A stretch of DNA of 64,000 nucleotides from Collinsella aerofaciens (lineage in GTDB: Bacteria > Actinomycetota > Coriobacteriia > Coriobacteriales > Coriobacteriaceae): assembly GCF_028209625.1 (NCBI RefSeq), contig NZ_JAQLDU010000005.1, positions 62,001-126,000 on the forward strand, in the 5' to 3' direction. Every line of letters begins with the position of its first letter. Position 1 is the stretch's first letter. The translations under genes and the position numbers were made by a program. Below are positions 50,828-59,569 of this stretch, in pieces. The notes under the pieces are model-generated. The model was not told the DNA's origin. It saw nothing but the letters and a program-made list of their open reading frames with translations, and ran no database searches.

Positions 50828-51377
50828 TGTGTAACCACGCTCCTAGTTACGTGTAATGCGGCGCTCTCTCACACCGCTGCTTATTGAATTCTTGAATGTT
50901 CGGCTTGCACTACCGGCTTCTTCCGTTCTTCACCACACGTTGGTGCAGAGAAAAACGTTTGTCCACCTTGGAACTACAACCCAAAACCCAAGATTTCACC
51001 CGTTTGAGAAGGATAACATAGCGACCCTCTCCATCTGGGCTGTTATATGTTTCTTTTTTTATATCATAAGGACGTTTTTTACAAACCCGCAGGAAATGCG
51101 AGCGCGAACAACTACCGTTCACCGATTTGTATGTTATTTTTCCTTGCCTTTGTACGACGTTCACTCTAGCTGTTATGCCAGCTTTAGCAGGGTAAAGTAC
51201 CTCTGAGTAGGCTTTAGGACATGTCTAACGATCTGCCCCTAACTTTGCTGGCACCGCCGGTGTACGGAGGTCGCCTAAAGGTAGTTTTCTAGGCATGTCC
51301 CAAAATCTACCGCATAGGGTACGCGTGCAAGGGTATCATCTTTCACCGAAAATAGTTTCTAGTGTTAGGGGTTTTCG
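50828..51377. other. Long regulatory gap upstream of pfl and marR
   Basis: A 550-bp stretch between divergent genes with no credible CDS. It contains an AT-rich segment at 51040-51080, repeat R4 copy 2 (51280-51312) and the marR operator (51338-51386). A GGAG lies 12 bases before the pfl start. I cannot assign a firm promoter. Confidence 0.6.
51280..51312. repeat. Repeat R4 palindrome, copy 2
   Basis: GGTAGTTTTCT and AAAATCTACC flank AGGCATGTCCC, matching copy 1 at 31227-31261. Confidence 0.65.
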
Positions 51378-51386
51378 GTGGAAGAT
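51338..51386 (+). promoter_or_regulatory. Palindromic operator overlapping the marR start
   Basis: Arms 51338-51352 and 51372-51386 match at 14 of 15 positions (core CACCGAAAA/TTTTCGGTG). The GTG start codon at 51378 is inside the right arm, so the palindrome could act on DNA or as an mRNA hairpin covering the start. Confidence 0.55.
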
Positions 51387-51827
51387 ACCGATTTCCATGA
51401 GCTTGGGCGTCAGCTCATAACTGAGTTTGGCAGCATGCATCAGCGCATTTCGCACTTTGCGGACAAAACTCTCGGCGGCGAGATGGCTGTCATGCGCGCC
51501 CTCATACTCGCTGGCGGTTCGCTCACGCCGAGCGAACTCGCTAATCGCGCTTGGGTCTCGAACGCCCGCATCGCCAATATCCTACGCGCTCTCGAAACCA
51601 AGGGCTGGGTTGAGCGTGAGCACTCAAAGACCGACCGTCGTCGCGTACACGTCACGGTAACCGACAAGGGATTCCATGATCTCGAAATCAAACGTCGGGA
51701 ACTCGAGGACCGCACCGCGGCCTTCCTCGAGCAGCTCGGCGAAACAGATACCCAAGAGATGGTGCGCCTTCTAAGGCGTTTCAACGAAATTATCGACCGC
51801 AATCAAGAAAGGAGAGATGCCGAGTGA
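51378..51827 (+). CDS. MarR-family transcriptional regulator
   Basis: A 149-residue winged-helix regulator. The recognition region is LTPSELANRAWVSNARIANILRALETKGWVEREHSKTDRRRVHVTVTDKG, typical of MarR. GTG start at 51378. Its stop overlaps the first codon of the downstream ABC exporter gene (GTGA at 51824), so it most likely represses its own exporter operon until a toxic compound binds. Confidence 0.92.
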   Translation: MEDTDFHELGRQLITEFGSMHQRISHFADKTLGGEMAVMRALILAGGSLTPSELANRAWVSNARIANILRALETKGWVEREHSKTDRRRVHVTVTDKGFHDLEIKRRELEDRTAAFLEQLGETDTQEMVRLLRRFNEIIDRNQERRDAE

Positions 51828-54190
51828 GGATTCTCAAGCTCTTTAAAAAACATATCCTGGCACTGTTCGCAGCTATCGTACTTATCGTAATCAGCTGCAA
51901 CGCCGATCTGGCGCTGCCTACCTATATGAGCGACATCGTCGACGTGGGCGTGCAGCAAGGCGGCATCGCCTCGCCCGTGCCCGACACCATTCGCGCCGAA
52001 TCGCTCGACGACCTCGAACTCTTTATGAGCGCCAAGGATGCCAAGACGGTAGAGGCTGCGTTTGGCAAGGCGGACAAGAACGGCATCCGCACGTACAAGG
52101 GCACCGAGGACGAGCGCGCCGACGGCAGCAAGATTGCCGACATCATGAGCCTGCCCGAGACCGTCGTTCTTTCGCTCAACCAGGGCATCGACGCCAGTTC
52201 CATGGGCGACATGATGGGCACGTCCGGCGAACAAGACAACAGCACCGCCCAGGCCATGCCCTCCCCCGAGCAGATGGCGGCGATGACGCCCGAGCAGCTC
52301 GCCGAGATGCAGCAGAAGGCCGCAGCGGAGCAGAATATGCAAAAGCAGATTGATGCCGACGGCGGCAAGATCAACATGAAGAGCCTGCGTTTGGGCGTTG
52401 AAGGCGGCCTCATCGACCAGGGCAAGCTCGTCGAGGGCGCCAACGAGATGGCTGACAAAATGGGCTCCATGTCGGGCTCCATCGTCACCCAGCGCGCCGT
52501 GAGCTACGTACAGGACGAGTACAAGGCGCAGGGCATCGACCCCGCCGACGTGCAGAACGCCTACCTGAGCCGCATGGCGACCACGATGTTTGGGCTGTGC
52601 CTGGTATCGCTCGTCGCCACCATCCTGACCGGTGCCGTGGCATCGCGCACCGCCTGCTCCATCGCACGTGACCTGCGCCGCGAGACCTTCAACAAGGTTA
52701 TGCACTTCTCGCCGGCCGAGGTGGGCAAATTTAGCCAGGCCTCGCTCATTACCCGCTGCACCAACGACATTCAGCAGATCCAGATGGCCGCAACCCTGTT
52801 TATCCGCATGTGTCTGATGGCCCCCGTCATGGGCATCGTCGCCGTCATGCGCGTCCTGGCCAACCATACCGGCCTGGAGTGGACCATCGCCGTGGCCATC
52901 ATCGCGGTTTCGGCCGTCGTCGGCGTGCTTATGGGCCTCACCATGCCCAAGTTCAAAAAGATGCAGAGCTTTGTGGACCGCGTGAACCTTACCGCCCGCG
53001 AGCTGCTCGACGGCCTTATGCCTATCCGCTCGTTCAACCGCGAGGAGCATGAGCTCGAGCGTTTTGACAAGGCTTCGCTCGACCTGATGACCACGCAGCT
53101 CTACACCAACCGAGCCATGAGCTTTATGATGCCGCTCATGATGCTCGTCATGAACTGCATCACCGTGCTTATCGTCTGGTTTGGCGCGCAGGGCGTGTCC
53201 GACGGCGTGATGCAGGTCGGCAACATGATGGCGTTTATCTCCTATACCATGCAGATCGTCATGGCGTTTATGATCCTCACCATGGTTTCGGTCATCCTGC
53301 CCCGCGCCGAGGTCGCAGCCGAGCGCGTGGAAGAGGTCATCACCTGCTCCACGAGCATCAACGACCCTGCCTCGCCCAAACTGCCCGCAGCCAGCGCGCC
53401 GCGCGGTGAGCTCACCTTCCGCGACGTGAGCTTCCAGTACCCCGATGCCCGCGCCGATGTCATCAGCGGTGTGAACTTCACCACGCACGCCGGCCAGATG
53501 CTCGGCATCATTGGCTCCACGGGCTCGGGCAAGTCCACGCTCGTGCAGCTGATTCCGCGCCTGTACGACGTCACGGGCGGCAGCATTTCGCTCGACGGCA
53601 TCGACGTGCGCGACATGACCCTTTCCGAGCTGCGCCGCCGCATCGGTTACATCCCGCAGCAGGGTCGCCTGTTCTCGGGCACCGTTGAGAGCAACCTCAA
53701 GTTTGCCGGCGACATGGTGAGCGATGATGACATGCACCAGGCAGCGCGCATCGCACAGGCCGAGGACTTTATCGCCGAACGTGAGGGCGGTTACGACTCC
53801 CCCATCAGCCAGGGCGGCTCCAATGTCTCGGGCGGTCAGCGTCAGCGCCTGGCCATCGCCCGCGCCTTGGCCAAGAAGCCCGAGGTCGTGGTTTTCGATG
53901 ATTCGTTTAGCGCGCTCGACTACAAGACCGACGCGCGCCTGCGCGAGGAGCTCGCCAAAAACGTCACCGACGCCGCACTCGTGGTCGTGGCCCAACGCAT
54001 CGCGACCATCATGCACGCCGACCAGATCATCGTGCTCGACGACGGTCACGTAGTGGGCACCGGCACGCACGAGGAGCTGCTGCACGGCTGCCCGGCGTAC
54101 CTGGAGATTGCACAGTCGCAGCTTTCCGCCGAGGAGTTGGGGCTTACCCAAGAAGAAATTGCAGCCGTCATGGAAGGAGGCGAGCGCTAA
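51824..54190 (+). CDS. ABC exporter half-transporter with degenerate ATPase site
   Basis: A 788-residue membrane/ATPase fusion. Between helix 1 (about 10-30) and helix 2 (about 255) lies an unusual extracytoplasmic insertion of some 200 residues, rich in Met, Gln, Glu and Ala (MPSPEQMAAM, TPEQLAEMQQK). The ATPase (about 530-770) has Walker A GSTGSGKST and signature NVSGGQRQRLAIARALA, but Walker B reads VVVFDDSFSALD with Asp in place of the catalytic Glu. That is the degenerate partner of a heterodimer. GTG start overlapping marR; its stop overlaps the next ATG. Confidence 0.9.
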   Translation: MRILKLFKKHILALFAAIVLIVISCNADLALPTYMSDIVDVGVQQGGIASPVPDTIRAESLDDLELFMSAKDAKTVEAAFGKADKNGIRTYKGTEDERADGSKIADIMSLPETVVLSLNQGIDASSMGDMMGTSGEQDNSTAQAMPSPEQMAAMTPEQLAEMQQKAAAEQNMQKQIDADGGKINMKSLRLGVEGGLIDQGKLVEGANEMADKMGSMSGSIVTQRAVSYVQDEYKAQGIDPADVQNAYLSRMATTMFGLCLVSLVATILTGAVASRTACSIARDLRRETFNKVMHFSPAEVGKFSQASLITRCTNDIQQIQMAATLFIRMCLMAPVMGIVAVMRVLANHTGLEWTIAVAIIAVSAVVGVLMGLTMPKFKKMQSFVDRVNLTARELLDGLMPIRSFNREEHELERFDKASLDLMTTQLYTNRAMSFMMPLMMLVMNCITVLIVWFGAQGVSDGVMQVGNMMAFISYTMQIVMAFMILTMVSVILPRAEVAAERVEEVITCSTSINDPASPKLPAASAPRGELTFRDVSFQYPDARADVISGVNFTTHAGQMLGIIGSTGSGKSTLVQLIPRLYDVTGGSISLDGIDVRDMTLSELRRRIGYIPQQGRLFSGTVESNLKFAGDMVSDDDMHQAARIAQAEDFIAEREGGYDSPISQGGSNVSGGQRQRLAIARALAKKPEVVVFDDSFSALDYKTDARLREELAKNVTDAALVVVAQRIATIMHADQIIVLDDGHVVGTGTHEELLHGCPAYLEIAQSQLSAEELGLTQEEIAAVMEGGER

Positions 54191-56046
54191 TGGCAGACGA
54201 GACCAAGACTCAGATTCCCAAGCCCACCCGCCAGCGTGGTCCCATGGGCCGCATGGGTGGCATGCGCCGCGGCGAAAAGGCCAAGGACTTTAAGGGCACC
54301 ATGAGGCAGCTACTCGGCTATATCGGTCAGCACAAGATTGCCGTGTTTGCCGCCGTCACCTTTGCCGTGTGCTCTGTCATCTTTAACATTGTGGGACCCA
54401 AGGTGCTCGGCCAGGTTACGACTAAACTGTTCGAAGGCCTGGTCTCCAAGGTCAACGGTACCGGCGATGTCGACTTTGCCTGGATCGCCAAGACGCTCGG
54501 CTTTTTGCTCTGCCTGTATCTGGCAAGCTCTGTTTGCAGCCTCATCCAGGGCTGGCTCATGACCGGCGTCACGCAAAAGATTTGTTATCGCATGCGCAAG
54601 GAGATCGCCGCCAAGATCGCCGTCGTGCCGATGAGCTATTTCAACGGCCACAGCAAGGGTGACGTGCTCAGCCGCATCACCAACGACGTCGATACGCTCG
54701 GCCAGTCGCTCAACCAGAGCGTGACGCAGCTCATCACGTCGGTGACGCAGATTATCGGTGTGCTCGTCATGATGCTGTCGATCAGCCTGCCGCTCACCGG
54801 CGTCACCGTGCTCACGCTGCCGGCAGCCGCGATTATCCTGACCGTAATGATTCACTTCTCGCAGCCGTACTTCCGTGAGCAACAGCAAGTCCTGGGCACC
54901 GTCAACGGCATTATCGAGGAGGACTTTGCCGGCCAGAACGTCATTCAGGTGTTCGACCGCGCCGAGGCCTCGATCGAGGAGTTCGACCGTCAAAACGACC
55001 GCCTCTTTATTAGTGGCTGGCGCTCACAGTTCCTTTCGGGTCTGATGATGCCGCTTATGAGCCTGGTGGGTAACATGGGCTACGTGGGCGTCGTCGTGGT
55101 GGGCGCGCAGCTCGCGCTGACCGGCAATGCCACGCCCGGCGACATCCAGAGCTTTATCCAGTACGTTCGCAACTTTACGCAACCCGTGCAGCAGCTGGGC
55201 AACGTGAGCAACACGATGCAGTCGATGGCCGCCGCCACCGAGCGCGTCTTTGAGTTCCTCGCCGCGCCCGAGGAGGAGCAAAAGGCCGACGCCCAGATTC
55301 CCGAGAAGCGCCCCGGCCACGTTGAGTTCGACCACGTCAAGTTTGGCTACACGACCGACAAGACCATCATCCACGACTTTAGCTGCGAGGCGCAGCCCGG
55401 TCAGACCATCGCCATCGTCGGCCCCACCGGCGCCGGCAAGACCACGCTCATTAAGCTGCTGCAGCGCTTCTACGACGTGGACGGCGGTTCGCTGCGCGTC
55501 GAGGGCGTCGACGTGCGCGACTGGGACCGCGCGGCACTGCGCGGCGAGTTTGCCATGGTGCTGCAGGATACCTGGCTGTTTAACGGCACCATCCGCGAGA
55601 ACATCCGCTACGGACGTCCCGATGCGACTGACGCCGAGGTCGAGGCCGCCGCGCGCGCCGCACGCTGCGACCACTTTATCCATACGCTCGCCGGCGGCTA
55701 CGACTTTATGATCAATGAGGAGGGCACCAACCTGTCGCAGGGCCAGCGCCAGCTCGTGACCATCGCCCGCGCCATTTTGGCCGACCGCCCGGCGCTGATT
55801 TTGGACGAGGCGACCTCCAACGTCGATACCCGCACCGAGGAGCTCATCCAGCGCGCCATGGATGCGCTGATGCAGGGCCGCACGAGCTTTGTCATCGCGC
55901 ATCGCCTGTCCACGATCCGCAACGCCGACGTAATCTTGGTGATCCGCGACGGCGACATCGTCGAGAAGGGCACGCACGACGAGTTGCTCGCCCAAGGCGG
56001 CTTCTACGCCGACCTGTACAACTCGCAGTTCGACGAGGCGGCGTAA
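54190..56046 (+). CDS. ABC exporter half-transporter with consensus ATPase site
   Basis: A 618-residue partner with six membrane helices (about 50-330) and a complete ATPase: Walker A GPTGAGKTT, signature NLSQGQRQLVTIARAIL, Walker B ALILDEATSNVD with the catalytic Glu. With the upstream protein it should form a heterodimeric multidrug-type exporter under MarR control. The N-terminus is basic and Pro/Gly-rich (RQRGPMGRMGGMRRGEKAK). The start overlaps the previous stop (TAATG). A strong terminator follows. Confidence 0.93.
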   Translation: MADETKTQIPKPTRQRGPMGRMGGMRRGEKAKDFKGTMRQLLGYIGQHKIAVFAAVTFAVCSVIFNIVGPKVLGQVTTKLFEGLVSKVNGTGDVDFAWIAKTLGFLLCLYLASSVCSLIQGWLMTGVTQKICYRMRKEIAAKIAVVPMSYFNGHSKGDVLSRITNDVDTLGQSLNQSVTQLITSVTQIIGVLVMMLSISLPLTGVTVLTLPAAAIILTVMIHFSQPYFREQQQVLGTVNGIIEEDFAGQNVIQVFDRAEASIEEFDRQNDRLFISGWRSQFLSGLMMPLMSLVGNMGYVGVVVVGAQLALTGNATPGDIQSFIQYVRNFTQPVQQLGNVSNTMQSMAAATERVFEFLAAPEEEQKADAQIPEKRPGHVEFDHVKFGYTTDKTIIHDFSCEAQPGQTIAIVGPTGAGKTTLIKLLQRFYDVDGGSLRVEGVDVRDWDRAALRGEFAMVLQDTWLFNGTIRENIRYGRPDATDAEVEAAARAARCDHFIHTLAGGYDFMINEEGTNLSQGQRQLVTIARAILADRPALILDEATSNVDTRTEELIQRAMDALMQGRTSFVIAHRLSTIRNADVILVIRDGDIVEKGTHDELLAQGGFYADLYNSQFDEAA

Positions 56047-56073
56047 AACCGGCGGCAAACAACCGCAATACCC

Positions 56074-56114
56074 AAAAACGGGGGGCGCAGAATGAACTGT
56101 GCCCCCGTTTTTTG
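56074..56114 (+). terminator. Terminator of the marR-ABC operon
   Basis: AAAACGGGGG and CCCCCGTTTT pair, extended by GCGCAG/CTGTGC, and are followed by T residues. Confidence 0.85.
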
Positions 56115-56627
56115 TTCTGTGGCCCTCGAACCGCCTCCCCCGGGACCTGATTAACGGCCTCCCTCAAGGCCCCGTGGACAAAAAATGGCAAATATGAGTA
56201 CTGTCACCTTTTTAGTAACAGCCAAAACTGCCCCAAATGCCGTTTTCACAGCTTACACGCGTCCCTAAATTGATCAAACAGCCCTATAGCGAACTTATAT
56301 GTGTTTACGTTAATGAACATATTTTGCTGTTATGTCTATTATTTTGCGAAGGCAATATGATACTAAGATAGCAACCGTACTCATATTTGGCATTTTTTGC
56401 CCACAGGGTATTTCCTGGGGAACCGACAACAGCCTTAGGGTCCCGCGCGGCGCCGCTCCCTCCCGGCATCCGCCGACGTTTACCCAGATAAAACCTGCCA
56501 AAATAAACCTGTCCCTTTTTGGTAGGTTTCGGGGTGACAAGGGCTTGCACTTTAGCGTGCGACAGCGGATAATGCCGAGCATTCGACAATACGCTTTTTG
56601 CTCTTTCTATAGATTGAGGAGACCCCT
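56115..56627. other. Gap upstream of the DAHP synthase gene
   Basis: No credible gene in this stretch. It contains AT-rich sequence at 56290-56390, probably the promoter area of aroG though I cannot fix -35 and -10 boxes, and a full R1 palindrome at 56483-56528. A short reverse ORF here only reads through the repeat. Confidence 0.6.
56483..56528 (+). repeat. Repeat R1 palindrome
   Basis: CCCAGATAAAACCTGCCAAA and CCCTTTTTGGTAGGTTT form the family hairpin about 100 bp upstream of aroG. Confidence 0.75.
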
Positions 56628-57659
56628 ATGGCCATGGAATTCAAACGCAGGCTGCCGATCCCCATGGAGATCCGCGAGGAAATGCCGCTTTCTGCCGAAC
56701 TTACCGCCAAAAAGCAGGCATTTGACGCCGAGGTCGCCAAAGTCTTTACCGGCGAGGACGCACGTAAGGTGCTCATCATCGGCCCGTGCTCTGCCGACCG
56801 CGAGGATTCGGTGCTCGAGTATATGAACCGACTGGCCAAGACCGCCGAAGAGGTCAAGGACAAGCTCATCATCATTCCGCGCGTCTACACCAATAAGCCG
56901 CGCACCAAGGGCACCGGCTACAAGGGCCTGCTGCACAACCCCGACCCCGAGGCTCCCGACGACCTGCTCGAGGGCGTCAAGGCCATCCGCCATATGCACC
57001 TGCGCGTTATTGAGGAGACGGGCTTCTTCACCGCCGACGAGATGCTCTATCCGTCCAACTACCAATACCTCGTTGACCTGCTGAGCTATGTTGCCGTGGG
57101 CGCACGCTCGGTCGAGAACCAGGAGCATCGCCTGGTGTCGAGCGGCATTTCGGTACCCGTCGGCATGAAGAATCCCACTGCCGGCTCTACCACCGTTATG
57201 CTCAACTCCATTTACGCCGCGCAGGCGCACCAGAGCTTCATCTTCCGCAACTGGGAGGTCGAGTGCGACGGCAACCCGCTCGCACACGCCGTTATGCGTG
57301 GCTACATCGGTCTCGATGGGCGCACCTACCCCAACTACCACTACGAACACCTGGAACGCCTGGCCGAACGCTATACCGAGCATGCCGGCTATGCCAATCC
57401 GGCAGCGGTCATCGACTGCAACCACGACAACTCGGGCAAGCGTCCGCTGGAGCAGTATCGCATTTGCAAGGAGGTGCTCGACAGCTGCCGCCGCAACGAG
57501 TCCATCTCCAAGCTGGTCAAGGGCTTTATGATCGAGTCCTACCTGGAGGACGGCAACCAGCCGGTCGACGGCGGTGTCTTTGGCAAGTCGATCACCGACC
57601 CGTGCCTGGGCTGGGAAAAGACCGACTACCTCATCCACGAGATCGCGGAACGTATTTAG
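56628..57659 (+). CDS. aroG: 3-deoxy-7-phosphoheptulonate synthase (class I)
   Basis: A 343-residue DAHP synthase joining phosphoenolpyruvate and erythrose 4-phosphate at the start of aromatic amino acid synthesis. Metal ligands are Cys in IIGPCSADRED, His in IDCNHDNSGKRP, Glu in GFMIESYLEDG and Asp in SITDPCLGW. PRVYTNKPRTKGTGYKG and GMKNPTAGS bind phosphate groups. An N-terminal beta extension of AroF/G/H type suggests aromatic feedback control. GAGGAG lies upstream of the ATG. A copy of R5 begins two bases after the stop. Confidence 0.95.
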   Translation: MAMEFKRRLPIPMEIREEMPLSAELTAKKQAFDAEVAKVFTGEDARKVLIIGPCSADREDSVLEYMNRLAKTAEEVKDKLIIIPRVYTNKPRTKGTGYKGLLHNPDPEAPDDLLEGVKAIRHMHLRVIEETGFFTADEMLYPSNYQYLVDLLSYVAVGARSVENQEHRLVSSGISVPVGMKNPTAGSTTVMLNSIYAAQAHQSFIFRNWEVECDGNPLAHAVMRGYIGLDGRTYPNYHYEHLERLAERYTEHAGYANPAAVIDCNHDNSGKRPLEQYRICKEVLDSCRRNESISKLVKGFMIESYLEDGNQPVDGGVFGKSITDPCLGWEKTDYLIHEIAERI

Positions 57660-57660
57660 A

Positions 57661-57825
57661 GTTACGGCGTTTGCCAAACGCCGTAACGGCTCGATGCTGC
57701 AAACCCGCCAGGGCGGCAATCTGCCTTTCAACTTCGGCGGCATGATCAAAAGATCAATGCCGCCTCGTTTCAAGGCACCTTGCTCGCTCTGGCGGGTTTT
57801 CGCTGACGTTTTTTCGACCTGCATT
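57661..57825. ncRNA. Structured element R5, copy 2
   Basis: Helices: 57661-57672/57676-57687 (12 bp), 57702-57715/57785-57798 (14 bp, one G-T pair), TGCCTT 57722-57727 with AAGGCA 57772-57777, and apical GGCGGCAT/ATGCCGCC (57736-57743/57757-57764) plus GATC/GATC. Bases differ from copy 1 in the same helices but pairing is kept. Confidence 0.6.
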
Positions 57826-57896
57826 GTTGCCAAGGTTGGCACCAATGACTAATGCGGTAACTAGCTACGTCGGTCCGCTTGACCGGCTGGGTTTCT

Positions 57897-57980
57897 GAGG
57901 TGCGGCAGATTCCCGCGAAAGAGGAGGGCATAGACCTTAAGGGTCATGCCCGACGATTGAAGGGCAAGGTGCCGTGCCTC
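57897..57980. ncRNA. Structured element R5, divergent copy 4 in opposite orientation
   Basis: This strand shows GAAAGAGGAGGGCAT ... ATGCCCGACGATTGAA, which the other copies carry on the minus strand. Stems: GAGGTGCGGCA/TGCCGTGCCTC (57897-57907/57970-57980, with wobbles) and GGGCAT/ATGCCC (57926-57931/57946-57951). Copies 2 and 4 thus face each other between convergent genes. Confidence 0.5.
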
Positions 57981-57994
57981 GGGAAGACAGACAG

Positions 57995-59200
57995 TTACGC
58001 CGAGGGCTCCTGCTGCGTAATGCAGTGGATATTTCCACCACCGAAGACGACCTGCTCGGACTGAACGCCGACGCACTTGTAGACGCCCTCGCCCCAGACC
58101 TCGTCGTAGATCTTCTGGAGTGTGTCAACGGCAAGCTGATCGTTCTCGTCGCCGTACTGCGGGACGATAACGCCGTGGTTGGTGACCAGGTAGTTCATGT
58201 AGGAGGCAATCAGCGGCTCGTCGGCAACGCGCGGCTCGGCGTTCTCGTCGGCGTCGATGGTGTCGCAGGAAGCCTGGTCCATGAACAGCGGGTTCACAGG
58301 CATACAGAGCTTGTAGACCTTCATCTTGCGGCCCTTGGCGTCAACGGCGTTGGAGAGAGTCTCGTAGACAGCGTGGCACTGCTCGTAGAACGGATACTCG
58401 GGATCGTCGGTCCAGATGCAAGCCATGACGCCCGGAGCGATGAACGTAGCGACATCATCGATGTGGCCGTTGGTCTCCTCGGGGTCGATGCCCTCCTTAA
58501 CCCAGATGACCTTCTCGACACCCAGGTAATCCTTGAGGTGCTCGTCCATATAGGCGCGAAGTTCCTCACTCCAGGGCTCAAACTTCTTGTGGAACTTGGG
58601 CCAGATGGACTCGGGATCCTCTTCCTCCTCCAGAACCGCAGAGCAGGTGCGGCCCGGGGAAAGCAGGCACTGGTCGGTCACGACCACGGTGCCTTCGCCG
58701 TCGACGGTGATGGAACCGCCCTCGAGGATCATGTCATCGGGACGATAGCGACGGCAGCCGGAAAGCTCAGCCATCTTAAGGGCAATCTGCTCGTCCTTGT
58801 CCCACGGGAAATAGAGGCCGTCGACGAGGCCGCCGTAGGCGTTGAAGTGCCAGTGGTTGGCGCGCTTATCGCCCTTGCCATTGATAACAAAAGTGGCAGC
58901 GGTGTCGCGGAACCAAGCGTCGTCGGTGGTCATCTCGATAACGGTGACGTTCTCGTCTTCCTCAAAGGCGGCCTTGCAGTTGGCGTAGTCGGCCTGGTTG
59001 GCGCACATGGTGACCGGGGTGAACTCGGCGATGGCGCGAGCGATGGCGGCATACTGCTTCTGAGCCGGCTTGGCACCATGGGCCCAGGTATCGGTGCGAT
59101 GGGGCCAGCCCATCCACACGCGATCCTGTGGGGCGAACTCAGCAGGCATAAAGAAGCCATCGGCCTTAGGGGTGGACTCGGACTCGGTGATCGTACGCAT
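57995..59200 (-). CDS. aguA: Agmatine deiminase
   Basis: A 401-residue enzyme of the amidinotransferase fold turning agmatine into N-carbamoylputrescine and ammonia. Family landmarks are MPAEFAPQDRVWMGWPHR, DDAWFRDTAATFV, ETNGHIDDVATF and the catalytic Cys in VFGGGNIHCITQQ near the end. The ATG at 59200 follows GGAGGAAAT. It lies downstream of an APC antiporter gene. No putrescine carbamoyltransferase or carbamate kinase gene is near, so the ATP-yielding part of the pathway is absent from this locus. Confidence 0.93.
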   Translation of the reverse strand: MRTITESESTPKADGFFMPAEFAPQDRVWMGWPHRTDTWAHGAKPAQKQYAAIARAIAEFTPVTMCANQADYANCKAAFEEDENVTVIEMTTDDAWFRDTAATFVINGKGDKRANHWHFNAYGGLVDGLYFPWDKDEQIALKMAELSGCRRYRPDDMILEGGSITVDGEGTVVVTDQCLLSPGRTCSAVLEEEEDPESIWPKFHKKFEPWSEELRAYMDEHLKDYLGVEKVIWVKEGIDPEETNGHIDDVATFIAPGVMACIWTDDPEYPFYEQCHAVYETLSNAVDAKGRKMKVYKLCMPVNPLFMDQASCDTIDADENAEPRVADEPLIASYMNYLVTNHGVIVPQYGDENDQLAVDTLQKIYDEVWGEGVYKCVGVQSEQVVFGGGNIHCITQQEPSA

Positions 59201-59470
59201 AAGATTTCCTCCAAATCGAACGATCGCTTGCTGCGGGCGGGTTACCCGCAGCCTAAAACCAAGAGATGGTAGGCGCCCGTTCCCCGGCAAAGGTCGGGGC
59301 GCCTGGCACCGGTTTTCACGGATGTCGCACCGGCAAGCGACGACGTAACCCGGTGCGCGGAGACAAAACGCACGAAGGATACGGAAGAGAGATTGGGGCG
59401 GGCGGTGGTTACCGGAGCAATAGCTCACACCCACCTCAGAGAAAGGTTAGCAAACCTGTTGCTTGGGCAC

Positions 59471-59569
59471 GCCTCCGAAGAGGCTAGAACGTCCCGAGTC
59501 GGGAGCGACAAGCCCGACGAAGCGTACGTTGGTACGCGAGGAAGGTTGGAGCCCCGAATCCGGGTGCTC
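59471..59569. other. Series of four hairpins between the antiporter and aguA
   Basis: GCCTC/GAGGC (59471-59484), GTCGGG/CCCGAC (59498-59518), GCGTAC/GTACGC (59522-59537) and GAGCCCCG/CGGGTGCTC (59549-59569) follow each other directly after the antiporter stop codon. Remaining parts of the 368-bp gap show nothing recognisable. Role unknown: terminator, processing site or leader of aguA. Confidence 0.55.

Noticed and set aside
56305..56589. Minus-strand ORF upstream of aroG
   Set aside because: It reads through the R1 palindrome and gives the same KGQVYFGRFYLG-like peptide seen wherever R1 is translated.
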